Counted from the stretch's first letter, positions 36,475 through 49,458 are shown. The stretch: 64,000 bases of DNA from Cylindrobasidium torrendii FP15055 ss-10 (GCA_000934385.1 KN880517.1:28879-92878), one strand, 5' to 3'. A program made the numbers and translations. Notes: generated by a model not told the origin, from the letters alone.

Positions 36475-39218
36475 CTATCTATACGCATCCAGCAAAAACC
36501 TCAGTTCACCTAGACACTCCGTCAACTGCCTCTTCACCTCCCTCGCGTTCTCTAGCAACGGCTTGATATTCTCCGGCGTCATTGCCAGTCTCGATTCTGG
36601 AATTGACCTCAACGACGCCGACTTCAGCATCGCAAGCGTCGACCCCGACGTCGGCGTCTGATGCTCGTGATTCATGTGTCGATTCCGATGTTGCCGCGCC
36701 CCCTCTTCCTCGACATGCGACAAACGATTCGAGTCATCGAACAGCCCTCGTCGGACGCGGATGGTATCCCCAGCACTCAGACTCGCGAGTTGTGGGATTA
36801 AATCCTCGTCGACATCATCCCAGCCATCGTGATGGCTGCTCCCACTCGAATTCGAGCCCGAGCCCAAGTCGAGGTTGCTCTGGCTGGCCTCAGCAACAGA
36901 CGTCTTGCTGCTCGTCGCCTTGCCTATCCGGAAGATACTTGCGAGACTGGGCCGACGTGGACTGGGCCTACCCAGCGACGCCAGACTGTTGTTGGTGTTG
37001 TACGGCGTCGTCGGCCGCGACAAAGGATCGAAAATCTCCGGTCCACTCGACGTCTTCGCCCGACGCCGTCCGTAGGTTGGAGGTTTGGACACGCCAGCAC
37101 TTGATCCACTGGCACTCGCAGCAGCAGTTGCCTGTCCTTTCAAGCTGCGAAGCATATCCCGTATCCCGCTCATGCCCATCTTGGAAGACCTTTTCTTTTT
37201 CTTCGCTGATGGTGTCGCATTCACATCCACGCTCGAAGCATTCTCTTCGCTGGGTAACGTGACCGTGCTACTCATTGCGTCCCCCCATCTCCATTCGCGA
37301 TTCGTGCTAAGCCTGCTATCGCTGCGAGCAGGAAGCCCGCCCGTTGGCGATGTCGGCGGTTGATTCAGCATGTCGCGGAGGAGCAGCAGTTGGCGGGAAC
37401 TCAGATCGTGTCGGCCAGTTGATGCTCGCCAGGCCATAGGTGCAGGCGCAGGCGCAGCTTCTGGTGGCTTGGGTGTAGGCGAATCGCGTTCCCGGTCATC
37501 CCCAGTCAAAGTAATCGCTCGCTCTCGGCTCTTCCTGCTACTGCTGCTTTGTGGCGGTTCGCTTTGCGTAGAGGACATTGCGGGAGCAGAGGCGCTAGTA
37601 GATGGGGCTGGAGCGCCGCCTCCAAGCTCAATGAGCAATTCGGCACATTCCCAGGCTATATTGTAACGTGAACTTATTGAATTATAGTTGTTGGTGATGG
37701 CTTGGGCAGTAGGCGCCCGAGTTTGAGTTTGCGTATTTGACCGGCTGCGAGGTCGAAAGATGGAAGGAGAAACAGAACGGGGTGTAATTTTGGGTTGCGC
37801 AGAAATGAGAGCTTGGACCTGCTCCTGAAGGTCGGCATAGCGCAGCTGGAGGTCCTTGAGTTCTGGAAAGAGTTAGCTGGGACCTGCTGGGGACTCCTTC
37901 CTACGTACCATCGACGCTCTTAGCAAATTCCCGGACCATAGATAGATCCCGGCGGAGGCCAACTTGAGCTTGGGAGATGCGTGCCGGGATCTTGAGGTCC
38001 CCGAGGGAATTTCGTCGGAGAACGGCAGAGGGCTCTTTGATAGTCGATGTGGTGTTCCGACCCAAAGAAGCCGCGTTCGTGCCGGGAATTAGCTTCAGGG
38101 CATTGGCAACAGCGCTGGGTGTCGCGCCATTGCTGTGGATTGAGTCGTAACTAGAGATTGTACCGTCGCTGGAGTCTTGAGCATGCTGGCTGACACCTTC
38201 AAGATCGAACATGGGAGACGGTGGCCTAAGTTCAATGGGAGGGAGTAACGGTGGTGGTTCTCCAGAGGCAACGGAGACACCACGCTTGTGCTGCTTGCTC
38301 AAGCTGATCCGCCGCATGTTCCCCATCCAGGACCGACTACCCTCGCGACTGCTAGGCGGCGTCGAATCGGTCCCGCTATGGTTCGCATTCCCTGCTCTCC
38401 CAAGGCCGAGTCCACCGTATCTATCATTGAGCGCATCCTCTAGATCGGAGGGTAGGTCGCCTTTGCGTACAAGGCCAAAACTTTTGCGCTTGTTAAGTTT
38501 CGGGGATTGGTTTGGATCGGCATCCTGGGGTCGAAAAAACCATGATTTGGATTGCGATGGAGGTGTAGCTGGACGCGGGGTGGACTCTAGAGGAAGATGT
38601 TTTGAAAGGGAAGTAGTTTGCTGCAACAACACACGCACCTTCGTTAAGCACCACGTCACTGGGAGTCGAGCTGACGCGTTTTTTCTTGCCGGAGAAACGG
38701 TTCTTGACGCTCCCGATACGCTGGAGTATGGGGGACGTAGTGGGGGGAGGGGTAGTAGGTCGTATAGGCAGGTCCTCGTCGCTCATCGGATATTCTTGCA
38801 TTTCATAAACGCCATCTTGGGGCAGTCGACTCTTCTTCTTCAGACGCCGTCGTTCTTGGTGTATTGGTGGACTGGGAGGTAGATTGGAAAAGCTTGACCC
38901 CGATTTGCCCGCGGACGTTCGGGATACTGTAGGCCGTAACTGTGTCGTAGAATTCGAGCTACTGAAGACAGAGACCGTTGGGCTTTGTATTCCTGCGGGT
39001 AATGGCGGGACAGGCGGTGGTGGTGATGGCGGTCGGACGACACGGGTGCGCGCGGTTAGAGTCTTGTCCTCATCGTCTTCGCCCCAACCAAAGTCGGTGT
39101 CGTCCTCGTCGGGATCATGCTGCCGGCGCGATGTAGACGGACCAGGATCGTCGAGTTCAAACTCGTCGTCCCAGCTTTCAGGCTCCTGTGAGTCGCTCGT
39201 CGTGCCCGGCAGCGTCAT
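36475..39218 (-). CDS. Large Ser/Pro-rich protein, function unknown
   Basis: Exons 39218-38639, 38586-37909 and 37862-36475 encode 881 aa. The N-terminus carries a short acidic-aromatic motif, SWDDEFELDDPGPS, followed by more acidic sequence. The middle is disordered with many SP/TP sites and basic patches (for example KKKRVSSTP and LGLGRAGN). A short coiled-coil segment (LKDLQLRYADLQEQVQAL) starts the third exon, and the protein ends with a leucine-rich helix, REVKRQLTECLGELRFLLDAY. The WDDEFE start and the SP-rich body recall mitotic-exit or septation scaffolds such as Byr4/Bfa1, but this is only a resemblance and I do not assign it. The many SP/TP sites suggest control by proline-directed kinases. 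Confidence 0.72.
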
Positions 39219-39739
39219 GGTGTTTTCTGGTCAAATGGCAACACATGGCAACACTATTTCCGGTTACGTTTGAACGCGTCGATTGTGTGTGGCTCTATTT
39301 GCTATGTCCTCCCATGGTTCGGCGGTCTGAAATGGGACAAAAGTGATCAATAAAAGCTCGGGATATGCCTGTGCATTGCTATGTACACGATAGATCCACT
39401 CCTGCAAAGTCAAAGTAACAAACGGCAGGCTGGTTTGAAGAGAGCTGAAGCCATTCTGAGTCTCTGACGCCTTGCCACTGTGTCGGGACTCAGGGCAAAT
39501 GCTCGCGTCGGTCACGTCGCCATGGTTATTCTTCCGTACTTCTGAGGGTGCAATTGTAGACCGAGGTCGGCTGCTCGGCGGCTGGTTTGTACAAGGAGTA
39601 GTACGACGAACAGTCGCTCCCAGGTCGAGTCGAAGAAATTATATTTCCCAAGTCAAATCGACCAAATCACGTTGATATAAATGCAGCTATCTACATAAGT
39701 GCTGTATCTAATGAAGACACTATGTTAAATGTTGTTCAT
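39219..39739. other. Intergenic region
   Basis: 521 bp between two minus-strand genes; it should hold the promoter of the Ser/Pro-rich protein and the 3' UTR of the transporter. No feature stands out. Confidence 0.4.
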
Positions 39740-41532
39740 TCAGACAATCTCTTGCTTCTCATCTGTGGCCGACGCGTTCAAGCCGGGCATCTCATGGTGG
39801 TGATGATGATGATGAATGTGAACAGGCTCCCTCCCGCCTGTTGTCGCGCCGATTTGATCTGCAGACTCCGAAATTTCTTGTTCCAGTCCAACATAGTCGT
39901 ATGCGTACTCGGCCATGTAGTAGTCGTCGATACCAATGCTTTGCACGACCTTGGATTCTTCGTCCGAGAGTCGCAGACGGCAGAAGGGTATGTAGTGAAG
40001 AATCCAGAGGATGAGAGTCTGGAGTTTCGTCAATCGCTCGCTCTAGATGACTTGTGCATGTCACATACCGTCATCGCAAACGAGTACCCAACGCCAGCCA
40101 CAGAGTCTGCAACTTGGTACCCCAACTGAATCCAGTTGTGGTCGATCCATCCTCCATCAACCACCGAAAACCCATCGAATGCAGCAATGGACTTCTGCGC
40201 GAACAGTCCGGTGAGGATGTTTCCTACGATGCCGCCGACTCCATGAGATGCAAAAATATCCAGAGTATCGTCGTAACCGCACAGGAACTTGAGCTGGGTA
40301 GCAAAGTTGCACACAGTGCCAGCCACAACTCCAAACAAGACCGCCGCGGCTATCGTCTCGAGTGAGTACCACTGGGATACTCAAAAACGAGACCACTCAC
40401 GAGCACCGACGAATCCACACGCCGGAGTAATGGCCACCAGTCCTGCAATCGCCCCACTGCAGAACCCTACGGCCGACCACTTCTTCTCTACTCTGTAGTC
40501 CCACAGCAGCCACGTAAGCCCGCCCACACTCGCCGAGAGGTTCGTCACAACACACGCCTGTGCCGCGCGAAGGTTCGCACTCAACGCGCTCCCCCCATTG
40601 AACCCGAACCATCCAAACCACAGCAAGACCGTGCCCAAGATGACATAGCTCGTGTTGTGTGGTCTATAACTCAGCCTCTCAGTTCCCCATCCATCACGCT
40701 TGCCGAGGTATATGCTAATTGCCAAAGCAGCAGTGCCAGAAGAAATATGCACGGGCGTACCACCGGCGAAGTCCATACCGCCCATGACATAGGACCAACC
40801 GTTGGCCGACCACGTCCAACAAGCAATGGGATCGTATACGAGGGTTGCCCATAGGAATGCAAATATGGGGACAGGCGCGAGACGGCCGCGTTCAGCGAGC
40901 GCACCAAACCCTATCATGGGTGTGATGGCGGCGAACATGCATTGGAACATGCAGAACACCAAGGCGGGAATGTGTTCGCTCCCTGCCGATTTGGCTTCGA
41001 GCACGCCCTTTAGGCCAAAGTATTCTGATAACGAGTTTGGTGAGTTGCATTGCGAAGAGACTCAGGGGAAGAGGTGTTGTACTGACTGAGGTCACCGATA
41101 AAGCTGCTTCCAGTCTCGCTGAACGTGAGGGAGTATCCCCAGAAGAACCACTTGCATATCGGTTTAGTTCAGTTCGTGTGAGAACGAGGAACAGGCTCAC
41201 CTGGAAGGACACGGTGGCCCCAACCATGATGCTCATGTATATCTGGTTCAACGCGTTCTTCCGCCTAAGCAGCCCTGAATAGAGAAAGCCAATTCCAGGG
41301 ATCATGATGAAGACGAGCGCGGTGCATGTTAACACCCAGGCAATGTCGCCAGTGCTGTAGACCGATACTGTGCCATCTTCGGAGGTCGCGACAAGGGAGC
41401 CCGCTGGAAGTCAGTCAGTTCAATTTCTCGAAATGATACAACATAATATCAAAGATCAGGGAGAGCGAGAGCGAGACATGAGCACAGCGAGTGCAAGAAC
41501 AACGTACACGCATCGTATGTTACATTCACCAT
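39740..41532 (-). CDS. Ammonium transporter, AMT/MEP family
   Basis: Six exons (41532-41508, 41403-41201, 41150-41087, 41024-40401, 40349-40069, 40018-39740) give 491 aa. The protein has the Amt/Mep/Rh signature and about eleven membrane helices. Landmarks are GIGFLYSGLLRRKNAL in the first helices, TPMIGFGALAERGR, DFAGGTPVHISSG (pore His), LLWFGWFGFNGGS, the family phrase FGVVAGTVCNFATQLKF and DIFASHGVGGIVGN (second pore His). The C-terminal tail contains YDYVGLE and a run of eight histidines in nine residues. It imports ammonium across the plasma membrane under nitrogen limitation. The first exon holds only eight codons and part of the ninth. Upstream DNA is rich in GATA motifs, the binding site of nitrogen-control GATA factors. 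Confidence 0.94.
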
Positions 41533-43003
41533 GGAGGTGGGTGAAAGAGATAGTGAAGGTATGTAGGGGAAGATAGGGAAGATGTGCAGAGGTTTAGATA
41601 TCTATTGCCAAGACGCGCGGATATGTCAAGCACCCTTCCGTGAACCATGAGATAGCGACTGTTATCATCCAGTGTAACGATCTCTGTATACAGCATCAGC
41701 GAACGTGAACGCCATCCTCACGCTGTCGAACTGGTAAATATGAGCAAAAAGACAAATGGCCTTGACAAAAGGCCTGACTTACTTCTGGACCGTCTTCAGT
41801 GGGACATCTCTAGGCGATAGTGATTTCTCACATATCGGGAGTGATAGATAGTAGCAAAAAAGATAAGGAAGAGATAGGTGACGACAGGCAGGATAAGCCG
41901 CACAGAGTCAAGAAGAATCACTTGTAAATAGTCACAAGTGGAAGGAAACGGCGGGCCGTTTTGCAGGAGCGGATCAGCGAGGCAATAGTCGCATGAACGA
42001 CTTGGAGTGTGTCAGTCGACTCGAACCAGGACGATGCGAAAATCATCCGAGTCGAATCCGAGTGCCGACAACCAGAGTGGAACGACCCCCGTTCAGCAAG
42101 CGAGCGCTGACCTTGAAAAGTGAGCGAAAGTCAATTAATCCCAAATTAATCCGATAGGTGCCCACGAAGCCCCCACGCTCTGCTGGATAGCGGTGGTTAT
42201 AGACAGAGTGATAATCGAATACCTATTCAAACAAAGTGCGAAGATAGTGATTATCTTTGCCTGTGGACGCGTTATAACGCGTACATTACCCTCGTGATCG
42301 TGAGCAACAGAGACCAGTCCCCAAATAACAAAATAAAGAAAACAGAATACACAACATTCCAATCATAAGCTTGTGCAGCACCCCAAAGCCAAATACCATG
42401 GAATGTTAGGGTCGCGAACATTGAACGGGGCATGTCAACCGCCTAATCATCTTCCTTTGTGATTATATAAGTGGTTCGAACTGAAGGATGCTGATTTTGG
42501 GCGTGAATTGTCTTGGCTAGTTTTTAGGATCGCTCCCGAAGGTGTACATACTTAGTCGAGTCGACTAATGTCCACGGTGTTCATCGATTTTCGGAACGTT
42601 GTAGGTCGCGGCAACAGGTAAAGAGCGTCAACTCGGTGCGGGCTGTCAGGATAAAGACGAGTGGGATTTTTTGCCCCATGATCTGTGCATTTCACCTCTG
42701 CGTCGACGGAAAGACAATGGGGTAAACTCTAGAACTGGCGCGCCATCACTGCCATCACCTCCAAGGAATACGGTCACGTTCGCGTCTGTATTGAACGTGG
42801 GACACGATCAGAAATGTGGGGAAACTCTGTCCAGCGAGTCCGTCGTGTGCGAAGCGCCCGACGCGCACGTACCCTTGGGGCGAACCTCAGGCTGAAGTGA
42901 GAGGAGAAGGAAGCTCGGCCGGCAATCTGATCGGGCCGCCCTGTTCTATGTCAGCACCCTTACACGTTCTTTTTCATGCCACCATCACGGTGAACTTGAC
43001 GCG
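41533..43003. promoter_or_regulatory. Divergent upstream region with a cluster of GATA motifs
   Basis: 1.47 kb between the ammonium transporter (-) and the Ert1-like gene (+). It holds many GATA-type sequences, such as GATAGC near 41651, GTGATAGATAG at 41841, AGATAAGG at 41861, AGATAGG at 41872, GGATAAGC at 41891, and AGATAGTGATTATCT at 42242. These fit nitrogen regulation of the transporter by GATA factors, an inference from fungal biology. No gene is visible in the stretch. Confidence 0.45.
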
Positions 43004-44390
43004 ATGTCGACGCCGCCAGAGTCGCCCGCGGGCAGGAAAAAGACGACAAAGCGGCGCAAGGTCAATCATGCCTGTCTGTATTGCCGGCGCAGCCATATGA
43101 CCTGCGACGAGGGCCGCCCCTGCCAGCGCTGTATTAAACGTGAGATTGGCCATCTCTGCCACGACGAGGACCGCAGGCGGACGACGCCCCAAACGACGCC
43201 CCAGCCCACTTCTTCGACCTCTCTGCAAACTGCTGCTCCAGCGCCACCACCATTAACGACGCCATCCACATCTCAGGCTACTCTCACCATTCAACAACAA
43301 CCACAACCGTTCTTGTATAATCCCAGTTCAACCACAACCACTAGCCCAGATGTCACCTTAGGCAACGAGTTCTCCGTCCTGACCGATTTTTTGGAAACAC
43401 TGGACGAGCGGCCGTTCTTTAGTGATCCACCGCCGACGAGCACACCCCTGCCGAGTGCCTTCCCCGCCCCCGCGGCCGCGACTGCTGAAGAAATCTTACC
43501 CAGCGCGACCAAGACAGAGAAATTCTTGCTAACGGCGGCCGACCAGAGCCCAGGCTCACGCGACGAGCGTCTGAATCGTGTTATCCGCAGCAAATACGAG
43601 GCGGGCCTCTTGAAACCATACAACTATGTCAAGGGCTATGCACGCTTGAGTCGTTGGATGGATCGCAAGTGAGCCCCTTCCCCGCACTCCTCTCAGTCTG
43701 ATACTAAGTCACGTGTCTCCCCAGCGTGAGCCAAGAGAGCAAGCAACAGATCCTTCAGCCCCTCTCGGTGCTCCGTCCCAAATTCCGTGCCGTCGCCCAG
43801 AGTTTACGTGACATCGATCTTGTCTTCATTGAGGAGGCGTTCGAACGGTTGTTGCTAGACTACGACCGTGTCTTTAGCGCCATGGGAGTGCCAGCTTGTC
43901 TCTGGCGGCGGACCGGCGAAATCTACAAGAGCAATCGCGAATTCGCTGAGCTCGTCGGTGTTGATGGATGGATGATGCGCGAGGGGAGACTGTGTATTTA
44001 TGAGTTGATGGCAGAGGAAAGTGCGGTGAATTACTGGGAGGTGCGTTCGGATGTTCTATCATCCACGGGGGCTTATCCAACTTCAAGAAATATGGTCATG
44101 TCGCCTTTGACTCGTCTCAGAAGGCCGTCCTCACTTCGTGTGTTCTGAGGTATAAACCAGTACTCTCGGGACCAGCTGTAGCGTCCAATACGTCCGCAAG
44201 CGGTGTTATGAACGGTCTTACGGCAGGCATCGAAGCGGGCACGACTGAGCCATCCCTACCCGAGAACGGACAGGTTGTGCCAGAAGTCCCCACCCAGGAA
44301 GCCCTTGTCAATTGCTGCTTCTCCTTCACCATTCGCCGGGATAAGTGGGGCATTCCAAGCATGATCGTGGGCAACTTTATTCGATGTTAA
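43004..44390 (+). CDS. ERT1: Zn2Cys6 transcription factor, Ert1/AcuK type
   Basis: Exons 43004-43668, 43725-44040 and 44088-44390 encode 427 aa. The N-terminal binuclear zinc cluster is complete: C24-x2-C27-x6-C34-x5-C40-x2-C43-x8-C52, inside the segment ACLYCRRSHMTCDEGRPC typical of the Ert1/AcuK/AcuM group, activators of gluconeogenic genes. A Thr/Pro/Gln-rich linker follows. A conserved region around KYEAGLLKPYNYVKGYARL leads into a PAS-like domain (YDRVFSAMGVPACLW through the segment just before VLRYKPVL). The end, FTIRRDKWGIPSMIVGNFIRC, also fits the family. The protein acts in the nucleus. It is shorter than many relatives, mainly in the linkers. Confidence 0.88.
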
Positions 44391-44439
44391 CGTTTTTCTT
44401 GGATATGATGATATTTATTTTGTTAAGCTACTATTCCAG

Positions 44440-45415
44440 CAGGCTCTCGCTGTCATTGAACCAAATATACTGCGTGTACACTATTATGCGGGAGCCAGGA
44501 GAGATCGTCCTGTGGTTCCAGTCGAGAACACCTTGTACTCACTTGGCCTGGACTCTGATTCTATGCAAGGCCTGTGAGCCCACCGAGGGCGAAGTACCCT
44601 GTACATACCAGACTGCAAGGAGCATCCCGAAATCCTCGACGCAAACACAAACTACGCGGAAAAGAGTAGTCCGCTGCTCGATTTCTTTGATCCAGTTTCT
44701 GTCTGGCACGGACAGACGGTGATCCTACAGTCCAAACCGATGCAGGGACAGATGCTGGTACTGGACAGTCAGAATCCATCTGTGGCCGTACGTGGTACGA
44801 ACCACTGGTCGAGTCGTCTTCCTGGATTTTATCCGGTATACACAGACCGCGATCAAGTGAGTGGCAGTACATCCGAGCGAAGGGCCATGAACCCACTACC
44901 GTCCCCGCCTCGAAATGAATTTATGCTCGAATTTCTCCGGGAATACGTCGAACGACCCAACGAAAGGCATCAATACCTTCGACAATTCCGGACGCCCAAA
45001 CGAGCCCCATAATAGTATGAAGCGGCTATGGATCGTTACTCAGGCGTCCTGGTTATTGGTCCTGGGCTAGGCGCAATACTACGATGCTTTACTTTGCATT
45101 TCGAGCGCCATCGACTTGACCTGGCTGGGATCTCCACCGTACGGCGACGGCAGGTTGACCGACGCGGTGAACAACTACCAGCAGCTCTGTGCTCCCTACG
45201 AAGGTGCGGGGAATCTACATAGACTTACATAACTTTGTTGACCGTACATAATAAGGTGCAGCAGCTGTCATACAGATGCATACTGGAGTTACTACACCCG
45301 CGGGTTGTTGATTCGATGCGACCCTGTATATCCATCCATGTTCGACTCGGGCGTTGTTCTGAGACGAAGCAAACGGATTCCCGGCGCGGTCGAGCCAGTT
45401 GATCCGGACAGATAA
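44440..45415 (+). pseudogene. Decaying protein-coding gene, family not recognised
   Basis: Coding-like sequence with protein character but disrupted. From 44440 to 44856 a single frame reads (for example) LRVHYYAGARRDRPVVPVEN, then a TGA at 44575-44577, then DFFDPVSVWHGQTVIL and MLVLDSQNPSVAV, ending at a good GTGAGT donor. Acceptor-like CCAG precedes it. The same kind of sequence resumes at 45014 (MKRLWIVTQASWLLVLG), is cut by a TAG at 45068-45070, and continues as AQYYDALLCISSAIDLTWLG. It splices with a GTGCGG donor near 45206 to DAYWSYYTRGLL and ends in TAA at 45413-45415. Two nonsense codons with intact splice signals argue for recent decay. It could instead be a gene whose introns I have not resolved. 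Confidence 0.4.
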
Positions 45416-48400
45416 CTAGGGTAAGTCCATTTTATTGATGCGCCCTCTGTGAGAAGGAGTTCGGTCGGCCACTCGGCCGGTCAGTCGAACTCTGCGTCTT
45501 TCGGCTTTCATGGGACTTTTGTACATTTCGCGAGAGAACGCCGGGTGGGGGGAGAGCGCTGTTGCTGAGTTGCAAAAGTTAGTGGTGAGCGCTGCCCATC
45601 GCGTTGGTTCATTGGTGTTGAAGGGAAGCGCTTTGGAAAGCAGCCAATGGTGGTCGTTGCGCACCACCCCTTTGGGCAATTGTTGGGAGCGTGGATTGAT
45701 ACTTTTGAGCTAATGCTACTCCAATGAACTCTAGCGTTTGCTTGCACAAAACACCGTCATTTTTACCTCAGAAACACGCAAGGGCTTGACGTCCTGCATA
45801 ACGAATGCCACTACTACCCGTAAAAAGGAGGATCGCAAGTGATGAAGGACAGGTAGTACGCGTACGACGGGGCGGCGTCGGGGGCATCATCTCTGCATCA
45901 GTTTGAACTAGTATGTGGTCAAATTCCGGACTGGAAGGGAGTTTACCACCGTTTAGTTGATGGGTGGCGGATGTGCGATTATCGAACATAATTGCCTTAC
46001 ATCCTAGGCATTTAGGCTGTAGCAACTACGGTTGACTGGTGTTTTCGCTAGAGGCTCACACGCCGGTTCAGTTTTGTCACGAGATAGAGTTACTACCCCT
46101 CTCCCCCCCTCGCTCGGGCTCGCAGCCTCCGACTGAAGGTGATGCTCGCACATCCATTTTTGGCGTTGAACGAACACTGACTATACCATGAATCGGTTGC
46201 TACGACCCTGGCATTGTAACACTTTGCACTTCTTGCGCGATAGTAAAGCCCTTATCTGAAGCTTTACCATATGGTTGAAATAGGGAGTTTGAGTTTCAGT
46301 AGCAGTGAGCAGGAGCACCCAAGGATTTTGATATTGACGGCAGAGGACGGCAGGGTGGTTGGCAGTCAGTATTCTGAGGAAAGTCGCGATAGCTACGCGT
46401 CTTCAATGAACCCATCAGGCTCACCGAATACAATTTAATTATGTGTGAGGAGTCCCTCACATGCTAGCGTGCGGTTAACAAAATGCCTCTATACAAATCG
46501 AAGTCTAACCCACAGATGAGCTCGGTTCTCAAACGCAGGAAGAGGGTCACTTGCCGGCGGTTGCCCTTTCCATAGCCTGCGCGTCTCTTTCAATCCCAAG
46601 GGGACACGACTAGTGGAAGCGCTTCCTTCGAAGCTTGTTAGCTCTTTGCCTCGAACGAGAGTCGAAACCCTAGGTGGGCAGCGACGGTTCTTCTCGCGTC
46701 GCGAAACAGAGAATGTACTTTCCCATCAAATGGTAGGGAGGCATCGCGGCAGCAGGATTGGTATCGTCAAACCCAAATGAGGCAGATCCCGACGTGTTTG
46801 TGTTCGTAGGGGCTAATTACAATTATTGGGACGCAATTGTACTCGCACCGATCCAAGCGCGGTTGTGCAGCTCTTCAAAATTAGGAAAGTCTTTGCATAT
46901 TGAGTAGCTGATTCCGAGCTGATTAGGAGCAATGGATTATGGCCGACCCCGGGAACATCGCCTTGAAAAGAGACGCAATATCCGCAGTTTCCGCCCGGAT
47001 TATCTCCTTCCCAACGCCGAGCACGCCTTTTTCACTGAAGATCCACAGCTTGTCAGAAGCGCAAAGAAAGAGGCGCATACCACGTCTGTTTGGCTGACAG
47101 CGCCCAACGGACGGATGAATGAGACGTTCGACGTTTTGGAGTGGCTCTCGAACAATGAAGATCCTAGATAAGGCGGCAGACAAGCCAACATCCCTCCAAG
47201 CGTCGAGATGACTGCTTGAAATCAAGTCGGCTCGGGTGGGCCAGACCCCACCGAAATCGCAGTTTCCAGATCGGGGGAGACGAACTGGCTCAGCCGGCTT
47301 CGTCAATGCCGAACTACGAGGCTTTTTACGAGCGCCACAGTGTGGCTGGACCAGCAATATTCCAGAGGAAGGTATCCCAAAGTCGCTACTCTGCGTAAAA
47401 GGTCGTGCTCAGGGTTGGAGGAGATGCGGTACCAGAGGGACCGAGAGGCCAGAGTTGGGAATTCGAGAAGTCCGCTGAACGTTCCTATTCCTATACCTTT
47501 GCTAAAATCGTCCGATAATATGCCCTCCCATCGAGTTTCCCCCATTCTGCGTTGAACGTCGAGGACTGGGTCACGCGAGAGAAAAGTGAGCTCTCCATTG
47601 TCCAATCGGGCTGGGGAATGGGGCGAATTGGTATGATGGATATGCTGGAATGACAGGAGGACGGAACGTCATCGATCTGACTGTAAGTAACGACGAACCC
47701 GACGCGGGAAACAAGGACTGCGACGCGCCACATCCCGCCACAGCGCCTGGGATCGTCCAGTACCAGCCAGGTGGCAGCCACGCTCGAGGCTCGTGATTCT
47801 GGGGATCTGCATTACGGAATCAATAATAGCCATTTATGGCTTCTCAAGGTCCCCTTGCCCTCCTCATTCTCCTTCTCTGAATTGTAGTGCCTTCTTGTGA
47901 GAAAAGGATCTGACCGTTGGGATGCCCTTCTGACAGCTCGATTCTGCCTCGACTCCCACTCACTCTTCCTCGCGATGGACCTTTTTTTCTAGCCAGTCGG
48001 AGTTTCAAAGCGGATTGCAAGCAAAATTCGAGAGCAATGTCGGCCTCTGCGCCCATCTCGCGACTGATCGTACCTGAGAGCGGGATACTTCGTCGGCAAG
48101 GCGTCGGTACGGAATGTCAGATGTGTAGGTCGAGAGCTACAGTAACTTGACAGTTATGTAGTCAGTTTGTAGTAACCTAGGAGGCCATCGACATTTTCCA
48201 AGGCGTCATGGTGCGGGTAGCAGCCTCGTCCGCATCGGGCACTGATAGAACGATTTTCAGCGATTTTCCAGGAGTATTATTTGCCTCAAGTTTTGTCGTC
48301 GGAAACCGGGGATAACAGCGTAAGGCGTGTATACTAAGGACTTGTTCATGCCATTACCAATTCGTATTGCGTCTTTCAATCTCCTTCGTTTGGCCCGAGG

Positions 48401-49458
48401 GTTCTGCCAATTTCCCAAAGACCCACCCACGATGGCTCTAGCTTGAATATTGCTCGATGGTGTCGTTCAATGGAGGACGCTGAAGCAGGGATCTTAGGAC
48501 GGGCTTGTGCACCTTGGTTACCAGAGGCGTTCCGGGGAAATTGCCTACCGAACGAAGCACGGGACCTAACGCCACTGCTTACAGCAGGTTTGCAGTACTT
48601 AGTCTGTGATTGTCTTTCGGGCGCGCACAGAGCCCGGCTGAGGGTGGGAAAGAGAGTGGGCGCCAGAACGTCGCAAGATGGACGCGACGGCGCGGCTCGG
48701 CGGCAGTGCTTCCCTACGCATCCGCGACAGTCTGGCCTAATAGTCAATAGTCTACAGGAGAAAGCAGATGAAACCAAGAGATGCTGATGTCGGGACCAGG
48801 AGAGGCCTTTGCCAATGTCAATCTGTGATGCGACGACGGGGGAGGCAGCCAGATACGTAGGCATCTGGCTACGGTTTACAAGTCCCTCGAAAGAGGGCTC
48901 TGTCAATGCATCGGTTCTGCATATTCAACGCTGTTCTACGAAAGAGAGAATGTACTCCCGCAATCTTTACCAACGTCAATGGGACCTTCTGATGGGGAGA
49001 CCAACTCAATCTCGGACTATGTCTTAGACTTTTTGGAAAATCAGAAAGAAACGAGCTGGTTCAGATCTCGGATCCGAGTTGGGTTAGACCCATTGGGTTG
49101 TTTGGCTCAGTTATGTCAGGGCCGGCAACTGGCGGATAGATATAACTAGACCACTCACGGCACTAATTCGTCCAGAGTTCCCCCCGATTTGCACCTCGCT
49201 CGTTAACGCCCTCCCCACCCTCCCCCCTCTTCCTCTTCCCCGCCCTCCCCCAGCCACAAGGATACCGCTTGGCGTGCGTCTATATCTTCTTCACTCAGTG
49301 CAAAATCCTGACGTTGGGCAAACAGATCTCGCGACCCTTGTAGGCCTCAAACAATCCGCCCTCCTCCTCCCAACCTCAAAGACCAAGATCGCTTGAGCTC
49401 AGCTCGCGACTTACGACAACTCTTCACCACCCTACCGTTTTTACCCCCGATTTACTCG
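45416..49458. other. Four-kilobase stretch without a recognisable gene
   Basis: The longest gene-free part of the window. Open frames are at most about 175 codons, on both strands, with no domain motif and no splice-supported extension. There are no terminal repeats, transposase motifs, tRNA or rRNA. The right end (from about 49150) is C/T-rich and should be the promoter and leader of the bHLH gene. Relics too decayed to read, or non-coding transcripts, remain possible. Confidence 0.4.

Noticed and set aside
49393..49458. Upstream extension of the bHLH protein
   Set aside because: The frame is open but begins with a TTG codon. The first ATG is at 49459.
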